From Distichodus sexfasciatus (Eukaryota; Chordata; Actinopteri; Characiformes; Distichodontidae), in the NCBI GenBank assembly GCA_032718565.1, contig JAVGVS010000744.1:18501-82500 (forward strand): a stretch of 64,000 nt of DNA. Reading direction: 5' to 3'. The notes beneath the pieces were generated by a model, which was not told where the DNA came from, made no database searches, and was given only the letters and a program-made list of their open reading frames with translations. The stretch's first letter is position 1, and every line of letters begins with the position of its first letter. Position numbers and translations under genes: made by a program. This document shows, piece by piece, positions 12,042 to 23,100 of this stretch.

Positions 12042-12357
12042 ACCCCTTACAAAAACAAAATGTTTGTGGTGAACACTGGAGTTTGCCAGAATATGTTACC
12101 CCAGGTTTACCATTGTCAGTTACTAGTGGCAAACTTGCCGCAACGTTCTGGCATCAATGACAAATTGCCATTGTATTTGCCAGTGATTTGCCAAAATAAT
12201 TGGCCAGTAATGACAAAGTTGTAGTGAACTTTCGGTGACAAATTTGCCAGGTGCATAAGTTTTCCACGAAGTCCACCGCATGTTTGCGGTGAAAATATGA
12301 CCTTGTTGCAAATTTACAGCAACTATTTGGCAAAAGCCTAAAATCGTTGTAAGGGAC
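12042..12357. mobile_element. MITE-like element
   Basis: The ends CCCCTTACAAAAAC and GTTGTAAGGGAC are imperfect inverted repeats about 315 bp apart. The interior repeats TTTGCCA words. Confidence 0.4.
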
Positions 12358-12464
12358 GTTGTACTAGTATTACTGGTGACCCTATGTTAAAAACGTAATT
12401 CTTTTTACAAAGTTATATTGAATTTGAAGTTTTACAAATTATATTGAATTTGTAATCAAGTGAC

Positions 12465-12692
12465 TGTCATTGTGAAAACAGCACAGCACACAGTGCACCA
12501 CAATGAAATGTGAGATCTACATCTGACCCATCCATGAAGTGGGCAGCTGAAATGGGCAGTACCCAGGGAGCAGTGCTTGATGGCGGTCATGAGTACCTCA
12601 GTTGTACCTTTACCGGTTTGGGATTTGAACCGGTGGCCTTCCCATCACGGGGCGAATCGTTACACTACCTACTGCTCCTTTATGAAAAGTAT
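12465..12692 (-). repeat. tRNA-derived SINE, family A
   Basis: Reverse orientation: GTGCACCACAATGAAATGTG, GAGTACCTCAGTTGTACC and box B as GGATTTGAACC. Confidence 0.75.
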
Positions 12693-13082
12693 AATTTTTA
12701 ATCTGTGCAGTATGACACAGTTATCATCAGTATGACATCACAATATCATATGATTCAAACGTGATATCTGTGCATTAAACTGCATGTTTGCTATTAAGAT
12801 TAAAGTACCCTTTTTATCATAGATTTGCATAATTTTCTCTAACTTTTTATTAACATACCTATATGTTTCATTCCTTGATTTATAACTGTAAATAATATTC
12901 CACTAGTACACTTTTGGGGATGAAAACATGATGATTTTGTTATAAATGTTGGCCACGCGGTTAGCGGTTAGCGGTTAGCGCCAACATGGCGGAAGTGGGA
13001 GGAGCCTGCAGGGGGCCTCTGTTACGTCACGTACAGCGTTCCTGTTACACGTTTACCTACCAATCAAAAGCCGTCTTGCTGC

Positions 13083-13095
13083 GTCTCCTAGCAAC
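13083..13095 (+). promoter_or_regulatory. RFX X-box-like site 1
   Basis: GTCTCCTAGCAAC fits the RFX X-box layout (GTNNCC, short spacer, RGNAAC), 142 bp before the cfap52 ATG. RFX factors drive ciliary genes. Confidence 0.55.
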
Positions 13096-13115
13096 AGCCC
13101 AAACACAGCGTTGCG

Positions 13116-13128
13116 GTTGCGTAGCAAC
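13116..13128 (+). promoter_or_regulatory. RFX X-box-like site 2 (palindromic)
   Basis: GTTGCGTAGCAAC is a palindrome of GTTGC and GCAAC half-sites with a 3-bp spacer, close to the ideal RFX dimer site. It lies 21 bp after site 1, about two helical turns. Confidence 0.6.
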
Positions 13129-13131
13129 ACG

Positions 13132-13133
<2 letters not shown>

Positions 13134-13166
<33 letters not shown>
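13134..13166 (+). repeat. (GT)n microsatellite in cfap52 promoter
   Basis: About 16 GT units ending near 13166, between the X-boxes and the ATG. Confidence 0.95.
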
Positions 13167-13170
<4 letters not shown>

Positions 13171-13236
13171 CGTAGAGCTTCATCTGCACCAAAAATAAAG
13201 CGTTTTATCATTTTATAATCTGGAATTTGGTGCGTC

Positions 13237-13496
13237 ATGACGGGAGAACCGCAGAAAGTCCAACCGCTGCAGCTGGAAGCCATCATCGGATTTAATGGTA
13301 AGAGGAAAACTCAAACTTTACTTTATTCACATTAACGTAACAACACACACCACATTTAACAGTTCTGAGAATATAAAACGAATGTTATATATACGGAATG
13401 TAATGTTAATATTACATATAAACCTTGTATTTAATAAGGACGAACGTTGAGTAGTCCTGCATTTAAATATACGCAGACCAAACTAATATGTATTCA

Positions 13497-13564
<68 letters not shown>

Positions 13565-14131
13565 TTATAATAAATACCTACATCGTGTTTTAATACGAGG
13601 GTCCAGACGTCCTTTTTTCCCCTGGACATGTCCTCTTTTTAAGACCTAAGATAAGTGACCGGCTGGTTTCTAAAATCGTCCGTGATTTCAGCCTCATTCT
13701 TTCGCTGGATTTGCGCTGCGTTTCTCTGGGTTTTCCCAAACTAGTTGCTGCACCCTCCCCCTACTCACCTTTCCTTTAACCTTACTGCATAAATCGAGTG
13801 GAAGTGAGTAGGGAGAGGGCGAAGTAAGTATGGTCATGACCCTAACCCTAAAAGTATCCTCTATTTCACAAACTTAAAACTGCTCAGCCTAGTTATAAGC
13901 TTTTAATTAGGATACACTCCCCCAGTAATACGAGCAGGATCAATGTAATGGATTTCTGGTTTTGATGTTACATTGTTATCTGTTACAGTATATGATAATT
14001 AACTTAAAACTTAAACCTTGTTTTTAGCTTTATGGTAACTAGTATGCATCATTAGATATTAACACTGAAGCCTTTTTACTGTAGATGCTTTAATATGAAC
14101 ACAGAATATATAATATATACATACTGTACAT

Positions 14132-14182
<51 letters not shown>

Positions 14183-17100
14183 TAGATATACACATATGAA
14201 AAGTGAAGAATATGCCCAGTGACACTGTCTTGTATAAAAATGCTGAACATATTTAATAAATCTGGTGAGAATCCTGGTGTTTCTGCGTGCAGGCCATGTG
14301 TTGTCAGGGCTGATAGCTCATCCGGACCGGCTGAACCTGATCTACCCACTCGGCTGCACTGTCATCATCAAACACCTGGAAAATGGACAACAGAGCTTCC
14401 TCCACGGACACACCAACAACATCTCCTGCCTGGCCGTGTCCAAAAGTGGGCGCTACATCGCATCTGGACAGGTCAACTACATGGGCTTCAAGGTACCAGC
14501 ATGGACAATAAAGACAGAAAACGCACAATTTGCACAGACTTATTTAAAGTTGCACCATCATGGTGTCACACTGGCACATTTTTGTTAGAGATTAATGTTC
14601 AAGTTATGGTTTACATCCTAATGTTTATTTTTCAGCACTTTATATTTTCCTGTTTATTTTTGTTTTGTACTTTCTCTATTAATGTCATATGAACTTAGTT
14701 TTAGGACTATGGTGCAGTAGATTATAGAATGATAACAGACAAATAAAGAATCTTTTATATATTTAGCCATAAATTATTTCTACAGCTGATGAAATCATTT
14801 TTGAAGCCTCAGTGTTTGTGATGATGTGGGGAGATAGTGTTGTTGATGGTGTTGTTCTCCAGGCTGATGTTATAATCTGGGATTATAAAAATATGGAGAT
14901 GTACGCCCGCTTCAGCCTCCACAAGGACAAGGTGGAAGCACTGACCTTCTCTCCAAACGACAAGTACCTGGTGTCTCTGGGTGGACAGGACGACGGCAGG
15001 TAGCTTCAGTTCACAAATCTGGAATTTTACAATCTTAATTTTACACTCTCAGTTGGGATATATATATATATATCCTACATTACCACATTCCTTTAAAAAT
15101 ACCAATTTTGTATATATCATATACAGACAGTATGTACTTTTGTATTTCGTGTCTATAATTAATCTTGCATGACAAAACCCATATTGAACCTGTAGTTTCT
15201 ACTTCTATATAAATCATTTCCATATGGAATGCATACTTTAAATACGTGAGTATTTTTGGTACTTGAGAACTTGGTTGTTTAATTATATATTTTAAATGCA
15301 AAGCTTTCACTCGTATTGAAGTTGTGTTTGAAGTGTCTGTATTTTAACTCAGATTGTGTTCTGGTCTGATCTTGCTGGTGTGTGTGTGTGTGTTTAGTAT
15401 TGTGGTGTGGGACATGGAGAAAAAGGAGCTGATCTGTGGTGGTGCCGGCTCACCCAACAGTGGTGGGCACTGTCTGACCATTGCCTACTCCAGCCACAGC
15501 GACGAGCTCTTTATCTCAGCTGGGAGGTGACAACAAAACATGATCCATTATTATGATCTACAGTCAGATTTTACCCTTCTCCCTTTGTTATTCAGCTCAA
15601 GTCCAGGAGCAAGTCAGTCCTGGGGCGACTTTGGGGTTAAGGGTCATGCTCAGGGTCTTAGTGGTGGAAGTGCTAAAGGTGGGATCAGAGCTGTGTGCCC
15701 TTAAGATTATTAACTGTACGTTTTATGTGTGACTGAGGCATCTTAAAATGGACAGAAAGTTGCACAATTGTTCTTTATATTACTATTGACAGTCTTCAGC
15801 CAGGTTACAACAGAAACCGAACACATTTATTGCTTAAATATTGTACTGGACAAACAAAACTGCTGCAATGCATAAACTAAGAATATCTTCTCCACAAACA
15901 TATCAAGCGTATCAAGTAACTCAAAACGGCACTCTGGAAACAAATTCATCTGTGTATTGAATTGTGAATCGTTTATGAATCCATTTTTAATTGATTCGTG
16001 AGCCCAAGAATCAGAATCGAGTCGAATCGTGAGATTTTCTGTATCGTGCACCCCTAAAAATTCATTAATCCAGTATAACCCATGATAAACATTTAACCTG
16101 AAATCTTGATGATCATCTGCTTAACATGATTTTAGCGCTGCTATGTAGGGTTAAGGATGTTGTGCACAGCGTGTGTATTGTAAATGTGAGCAGTGATGTT
16201 CTGTCCTGCAGTGGGACACTCCGGGTGTGGGAGCTGGACCTCCTCAACAGGAAAATCAGGCCCACTGAGTGTCGAATGGGGCAGCTGAAGAGAGTGGTCA
16301 AGTGCATAGAGGTGAGAGGAGCAACCACACACACTAAAGGCGTGGAAATTAATCGCGTAATCGATGCATCACGATGCAAACATAAACGATTCTTCATCGA
16401 CGCAGTGGCAGAACATAATGGATTAAGGGTTTTCAACCGGCGGGCCGCTGCCCCTTTACTGAGCATACACTGCTTAGTCTGAGTGGTGGTCCCTGAGACA
16501 GAAGCAGTTGAAAAGCCCTGGATTATATCATCATGATGGTGATTTTTGGCTGCCGCATAAGCATTCTAGTTATAAAGAACATTCCTGTAAAATTTTACCC
16601 AATTTTCACAATTTAAAACAGCAGCAGTGGGATTATTATGTTTCCCTGCTCATCTTAAACGTCTTCTTACAGTACCATGCCCGATCCAATGAGAACTGAA
16701 ATGGGAGGTGGGGGTTACACATGGCGAGCTCACTGTCTACAACGTGAATCAGTAGGCAAGGTATAGAAATTTTGGAGTAGCCCACTTCGATAGCCTTCTT
16801 ATTAGAATGTTGATTATGCAGCTTGCCGATCAGCTGTGTAAACACTCGCACTGTGAGTTTCAGCACTCGTGACTCTCACGTGGAGCGCTGCAGTTCTGTT
16901 GAGTCCCTTTAAATACAGACAACACTCATATTTTAGCTGATAAATAACAACAACCAGCTTTCTACGCACAATACAGCCATTTACTGATATTTTCTAGTGT
17001 TTATTCCGCGCACACCCACATGGCACGCCAGGGGATTGTGGGAAATGTAGTTCTCTCCCAGAAAGGCCAAACGCAGCTCATTGTAAAACAATGTTTATAT

Positions 17101-20100
17101 TTATGCTGGTTTCTTTAAATTATCCAAAATGTCCCGTTCATTACCATAAATTCCCATAATTTCCAATTTGTAATATTTCCAAAATTCCCAAACTAAAGTT
17201 CCCATGGAAAGTTTCTGGATATTTTCTGCCCCTTTGCAACCACACTTGTATCTGCAAAAAACGATAGTTGTTATTGATTTTGGTCACAATTAGCATTTGA
17301 CTGTTCACCACTATAGTGGACATGTCGTTAATGTGAATATGTTGTTGTTTGTGATCATTGTCATTTCAAATCAAAGTGAAGCTCATCGTCATCTCAGCTC
17401 TATAGAATATACAGAGACGGTGACGAGTTTCTACAGAGTACAGAAAAGACACAGGATATACTGTACATATATACATAGATATATAAAATATAAACCGTAA
17501 ACCAGAAGTAGAAGAAAGTGGAATTGTAGTTACTTGAGGTATTCAGTAACAGCAGTCAGGTGGAGAAAATTTACATTCAATTTGTCTTTAATAAGTGGTT
17601 GAAACATAACCGTTTTCCTTCTGAATGCAGCAGTGAAATATTTTGAGACGTGGTTATGAACACAGCCTCACAGTGTGATGTGTTGTGATGTGAAGAGATA
17701 CTGCAGTGTTTTATCTCGTAGGTGCCGGAGGAGGACGTTTTCTTCTACTGCGGTACCACAAGCGGAGACATCCTCAAAGTCAACATGAATACCAGACTGC
17801 TGAGCAGCTGTGGCCCGAACAAGCAGAAGTTCAGCAAGGTGGGTCAGCAGCAGAACCAGGACCTGATGTGTTTAAGCTCAACCTGGGCTTTGTGCTCTCC
17901 ATCAGGAGGATGGCAGCGGTTGGTAGGGACGGGTGCAGTTAAGATGTTAACACTGCTGCTGCTCTCATCTGTCTGGTACTTTACTGATATTCTTATCAGT
18001 ACTTTCTGGAGAAAATATAGTCATTAAGATCAGAATTAACATCGGGCCTCATTCACAAATCTTCTTTACACAAGGACAAAATTTGTTCTTAAGAAAGATG
18101 AGATTTTTAAATACTGTAAAAACTGTAGAATTGAAGAAAAGTCAATAAACCAGTAAAAAGGTTTGCAAACGGGTTCAACTCTGATGTGAGCGCTGCTGCT
18201 TTGGGTAGTGGTGAAATGAAGAAAACAGACGCGTTATTGTCACATTTGATCTGATACAGACCCTTAGGGCCAATTTCCCAGTCGAGGAATAAGACTAGTC
18301 CTAGACCAGCTTTGAACGAGGTCTAGAGTTTTTATCTTGTAATATTAATTTGACTGCAGCCTCCAAATCACCAAATGATCTAAAATGGGAAATTCCTGTT
18401 CATTTGAATCATTTACGCATGGTAATAATCAAAAAGTTGTAGTTTAACGTTAGGGCGTTTGTCGCATAATCTGAGGTTCGTCGTCCCGGACCAGCAAAGG
18501 TACCACTGAGGTACTCATGAGCAAGGTACCGTTCCCAAGCACTGCTCCCCAGGCACTGACCACATCAGCTGCCCACTGCTCCTTCACTGGATGGGTCAAA
18601 TGCAGCGGTCACGTGGTTGTGGTGCAGTGTGTGCTGTGCTGTTGTGTGTTCACAATGACAAATAATCAGTCACTTAACTTTCTTTGGGGCAGTTGGTGGC
18701 GTAACGGTAGGGTGTTCGCCCCGTGATCAGAAGGTCACAGGTTCGAATCCAGGGCCGGTAAAGTTACCACTGAGGTACTCATGGGCAAGGTACCGTCCCC
18801 AAGCACTGCTCCCCAGGCGCTTGTTAGCTGCCCACTGCTCCTTCACGAATGGGTCAAATGCAGAGGTCACATTTCGTTGTGGTGCGCTGTGTGGTGTGTT
18901 CACAATGACTAATAATCACTCACTTAACTTCCTTTTAAGTAACTGTAAGAGGGACAGAGAGAGAGTGTGCTATTTTCTGGAAGGTGAAAGGTAAAATGCA
19001 CCCTAGATTAATGGTTTAATCACTAATGCTCCTTGTCAGCTAAAATGTAAAATAATTAATATATATTAATGAATCCGTTTTCTCCACTACCCAAAGCAGC
19101 ACTGGTTACATGAGAGTTGAATCCGTTTAGCGCCGGGTTTCGTGTCTGGTGTGTGTGAGAGTGTGTGTAATGGAGCTGGCGTGTTTGCAGGGTGTGACTG
19201 CTCTGAAGATGCTGAAGACGGGTGTGATGTTGGTGGGGTCAGGAGATGGAGGCTTCAGCCTCTGCACTGCCAACTTCAAAACCCTCAAGTAAGACCCAGC
19301 GTGTGTGTAGTCAAAGTAAACTTTGTCATCTCCGCTATACGCTGTACAAGTACACAGAGAGACGAGACGCCGTGGCTCCAGCTTTAACAGTGCGTAGAAC
19401 AAATAAGGCACATAGATCTAAATAGAATATACAATATACACCTCAAACTAGAAGTAGAAAGAGGGACATGTAGGTGTGTGTTCTTACATGCACAACGAAA
19501 GCACAAGGGCTCCCACATCAGAGATCCCGTTAGAGTACTTATTGAGTAGAAACACTAACATTTCTGATATGAACAGTACCTTAAATAAATACGTTAGTAA
19601 TTAATTCCAAACATGCTAAGCTTAAAAGGTGCTGGTGCTCTGTAGTGGTTAGAAGAATCGTCTCTGCATCAAGAGGCTGTGGGTTCGAATCCTACCTCCA
19701 GCACTACCACCACTGGGCCCCTGAACAAGACCCTTAACCCCAAGTTGCTCTCCCCCTGTAGTTAAGAAATTCTTTTGAGGAAAAACTAATTTGCGAGAGA
19801 AAAGTCAGATATTCTCCGAGATAATAAAGGGTTTTTCCTTATTTTAATGTCAGAGAATATCTGACTTTTCTTCTCGGAAATCTACGACTTTAATCTCGGA
19901 ATTTCTGTTTTTTTCTCTCTGAATTTTACCATCTCCCATGGCCCTTAGACGTTGCTGTAATTGCGGCCCCTATTGTTTAAATAGCAACATTGTATATTTG
20001 CCTCTTCCATATTTTAGTTTCAATTGTTTATACCAAATTTCAGCAAAATTTGACTTGCGGCTCTTGAGATTTTAGCATTTATGGCGCCCTCTATTGTTAC

Positions 20101-23100
20101 ATTTGCACCATTGATGCTAGCTGGGCCAAAGACACGGCTGTTTAAACTAAATAAGCAACGCAGCGCTTCACTTAATTTTTGCTAATTTATTCGCCCCTTC
20201 GTGAAATCCCCAAAAAAGCATTGTGTTGCGGTGTGTCAGGCTAAGTGTGCGGATTCAGATGACACGTGACTTGCCTCAATCAGCTAATTAGCCCAGGAGG
20301 AGTTCACAAAAGTTTGTTTTACATATTATGCCAATGAGCATAACAGCAGGAATTTTCACACTAAACCACACAGCTTGAGAGTTCAAAACGTGTTTGCCTT
20401 CACGGTAGCGCCAACTATAGGCCGATCACTACAAGATGCAGACCACTCCTACTTACCCTGATCATTTCAGCTTTCTGTGACTTATGGTTCAAGCAGCGGA
20501 ATCCGTTTAGTAGGGAAAAAAACAATAATAATAATAAAAATTAAAATTAATAATAATAATAATAAAGAAACAGAACATTTACGAAAGGGTTCCATCACAG
20601 CACCTCGTGCTTGGACCCCTAATGAGCCCCTGTAGGTGTGATCAGCATCAGCAACTCAGGTGTTCTGACATGTTGATCGTACGTCGATCGTGTGTGTGTG
20701 TGCCTGGTGTGTTGCAGGCGCGTGGACGTGGAGGGAGGCGTGACCTCGGTGACTCTGCGTGGTGAAGGTCAGCAGATTTTGGTCGGAACTGACCAGTCTC
20801 AGATCTACCGCTTCGGATACACTGACTTCAAGCCCGAGCTGCTGGCCTCCAACCACACCAGTGCGGTCTGGGACGTCACCTTTCCCACGTAAGTCTCACC
20901 AAACCGCAGGTGGAGACGCCACAGAAACACCTTCCGGCCTCCAGACTGTGTGGCGAGCGCTGGTACTCAATCAGAAGTCCAGTAGAAGTCAGAAGCCAGC
21001 TATTCACCGGCATCACTACTTACTCTTCTCATTGTTAAGATTAGGAGTTAATTTTCTCTTTTCGTAATCTCACAATAACAAGTTGTTTTTCTCTTTTTAT
21101 GTCCAGATTACGAGTTAATTTTCTTTGTTCACTCTTAGAAGATCACAAGTTACTTTCTCATTTCACTCTGTCCAGGTTGCCAGTTCATTTTCTCATTTTG
21201 TTATTTTGAGATCACGATGAGACGATGGGGAAAAGTTAGATGTTGTCCCGAGGAACTGTTCATTCTCTCAAAGGCACACGGACAATAACTTTTCTTAAAA
21301 GAACAGCACGATGAATGTTTTCTTCTCAATACTGTAATCTTGACACCGTTTTAAAAAGAGTAAAAAGTGTTGCTGCGTGTCCTCTACTGACACTCCCACC
21401 TGCAAACTGACTCGAAAACACAGACTGACAGCTGACCACAAAGCCACGCTAGGGAGGAGTAACGTGACAATGACGTCGCTTAATGAACTCTCCCTCTGTG
21501 ACAGTGGATCTTCGGAGCTCTTTGCCACGTGTTCTCAGGACGACATCAGGGTGTGGCACACGGACACCAGTAAGGAGCTGCTGCGCATCAAGGTGCCCAA
21601 CATGACCTGCAACGCCCTGGGCATCATGCGCGACGGACGCAGCATCTACAGCGGTGCGGATGAAACACTACACCACAAACAAACTGCTGCGACAGTTAAA
21701 CAGCATAATATCACGCAACTGTAGGATGTCAGAATCTTTGTTGAATTCTGTAAGTAGGTTTTAAGATCAAATTTGTCAAAAGAACAGTTTGTGAATTTTT
21801 CATGAAGATTCTGATATTCAGCAATTAACTATTTAAATGTCTTAACTTTCTTAAGAAGAAATTGATGAAAAATCTTGGTAAAGATTACGACTTTATATTT
21901 TACATTTTAGATGAGAAGGTTGTTGTTGCATCAGGTCAGGTGATGCCAGCATTTATCTCATACCAGCTGATGATATTGACATCCTGATCCATCAGTGGGA
22001 CTCTACTAAAACGTGGATGAAAACAGGACGTATAACATCTTGATGTTGCAGATCAACTCCCCAGCTGTGTGTTTGCAGTAAAGACCGTCGAGTTTGGTGT
22101 TGTATTTATAAGTGGTTTTCTGCTTTGCCCCCAGCGTGGAACGACGGGAAGATCCGAGTGTTTTCCCCGGAGACGGGCCGACTGATGCTGACCATAAACA
22201 ACGCTCACAGTCTGGGAGTGACCGCCATCGCCAGCACCAGCACCAGCAAGCGGCTGATCAGCGGAGGCAGGGAGGGACAGGTGAGCACACACTCGCTCTC
22301 CTTGATCAGCAGCTGGTTTGGCCAGTTGGTAGTATAACGGGTAGAGAGTAGCACTCTGTAGAAACTGGAGTCACATGGTCTCGTCTCTCTGTGTGCTGAG
22401 ATGACGATGATGATAAATATGACTTTGACTAACAAACTATATCTGTATATCTTTATCTGTGTGTGTGTGTGTGTGCAGGTGCGTGTGTGGGACCTGCTGC
22501 AGACGGCACACAGGCTGGTCTCCACCATGAAGGAACACAAGGCTTCAGTTAACAACATCAAGGTGAAGAGCACGGACGAGGAGTGTGTGACGGCCAGCTC
22601 TGACGGCTCCTGCGTGATCTGGGACCTGGTGTGAGTGTGTAACGCACGTGTACACGTCCACCCTATACACTAGAGGTCAACCAACACAGGTTTTTCATCG
22701 ATATATCGGTAACGTTTTATCGTGTGTGTGTGTGTATTGGGTTGACCAAAAAGTCCAGTTGGTTTTTTGCGCTGCTCAAATGATTTCCTGTCTTTACTGG
22801 TGAAAAACGTTTCCAGGTTGAATTTGAATCTTCTTCAAAGGTGAAGGTCTGTCCATTCCATGAATTTTGAAGAGAGTGAAACAGGTGGCGAATACGAAGG
22901 TGTGTCAAAACTTCTGCTGTGGCTGCAAAGAAGCACGCGCTCTGGCATTGTCGTGATGGAAGACATGTCCTTACGATTAGCCAGTTCTGTGTTTAATTTG
23001 TCCGGCTGGTCGCAGTACACATCTCAACTGATGGTCCTGTTCATGGGAGGAAGCTCATAAAAGACAACACACTTTCAGTCCCACCCAACGGAACCCAGCG

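Larger units (their letters stand above)
12957..13236 (+). promoter_or_regulatory. cfap52: cfap52 promoter / 5' UTR region
   Basis: Directly upstream of the cfap52 ATG. It contains 3.4 copies of a 7-bp unit GCGGTTA (12957-12980), a YY1/ETS-like initiator AACATGGCGGAAGTG (12983-12997), a CRE-like TTACGTCACG around 13022, two X-box-like sites (listed separately) and a (GT)n tract (13134-13166). The YY1-type ATG at 12986 opens an upstream reading frame that ends at 13198. The transcription start was not determined. Confidence 0.6.
18165..19135. mobile_element. Inverted-repeat-bounded segment containing two SINEs
   Basis: GGGTTCAACTCTGATGTGAG plus TGCTGCTTTGGGTAGTGG on the left match, in reverse, CCACTACCCAAAGCAGCA and ATGAGAGTTGAATCCG near 19085-19125. 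The pair looks like terminal inverted repeats of one element that later received two SINE A copies. Confidence 0.45.

Noticed and set aside
18730..18750. Possible tRNA gene (box A and box B present)
   Set aside because: It is the head of a SINE with a long non-tRNA body and many sister copies; no cloverleaf or 3' acceptor stem was apparent.
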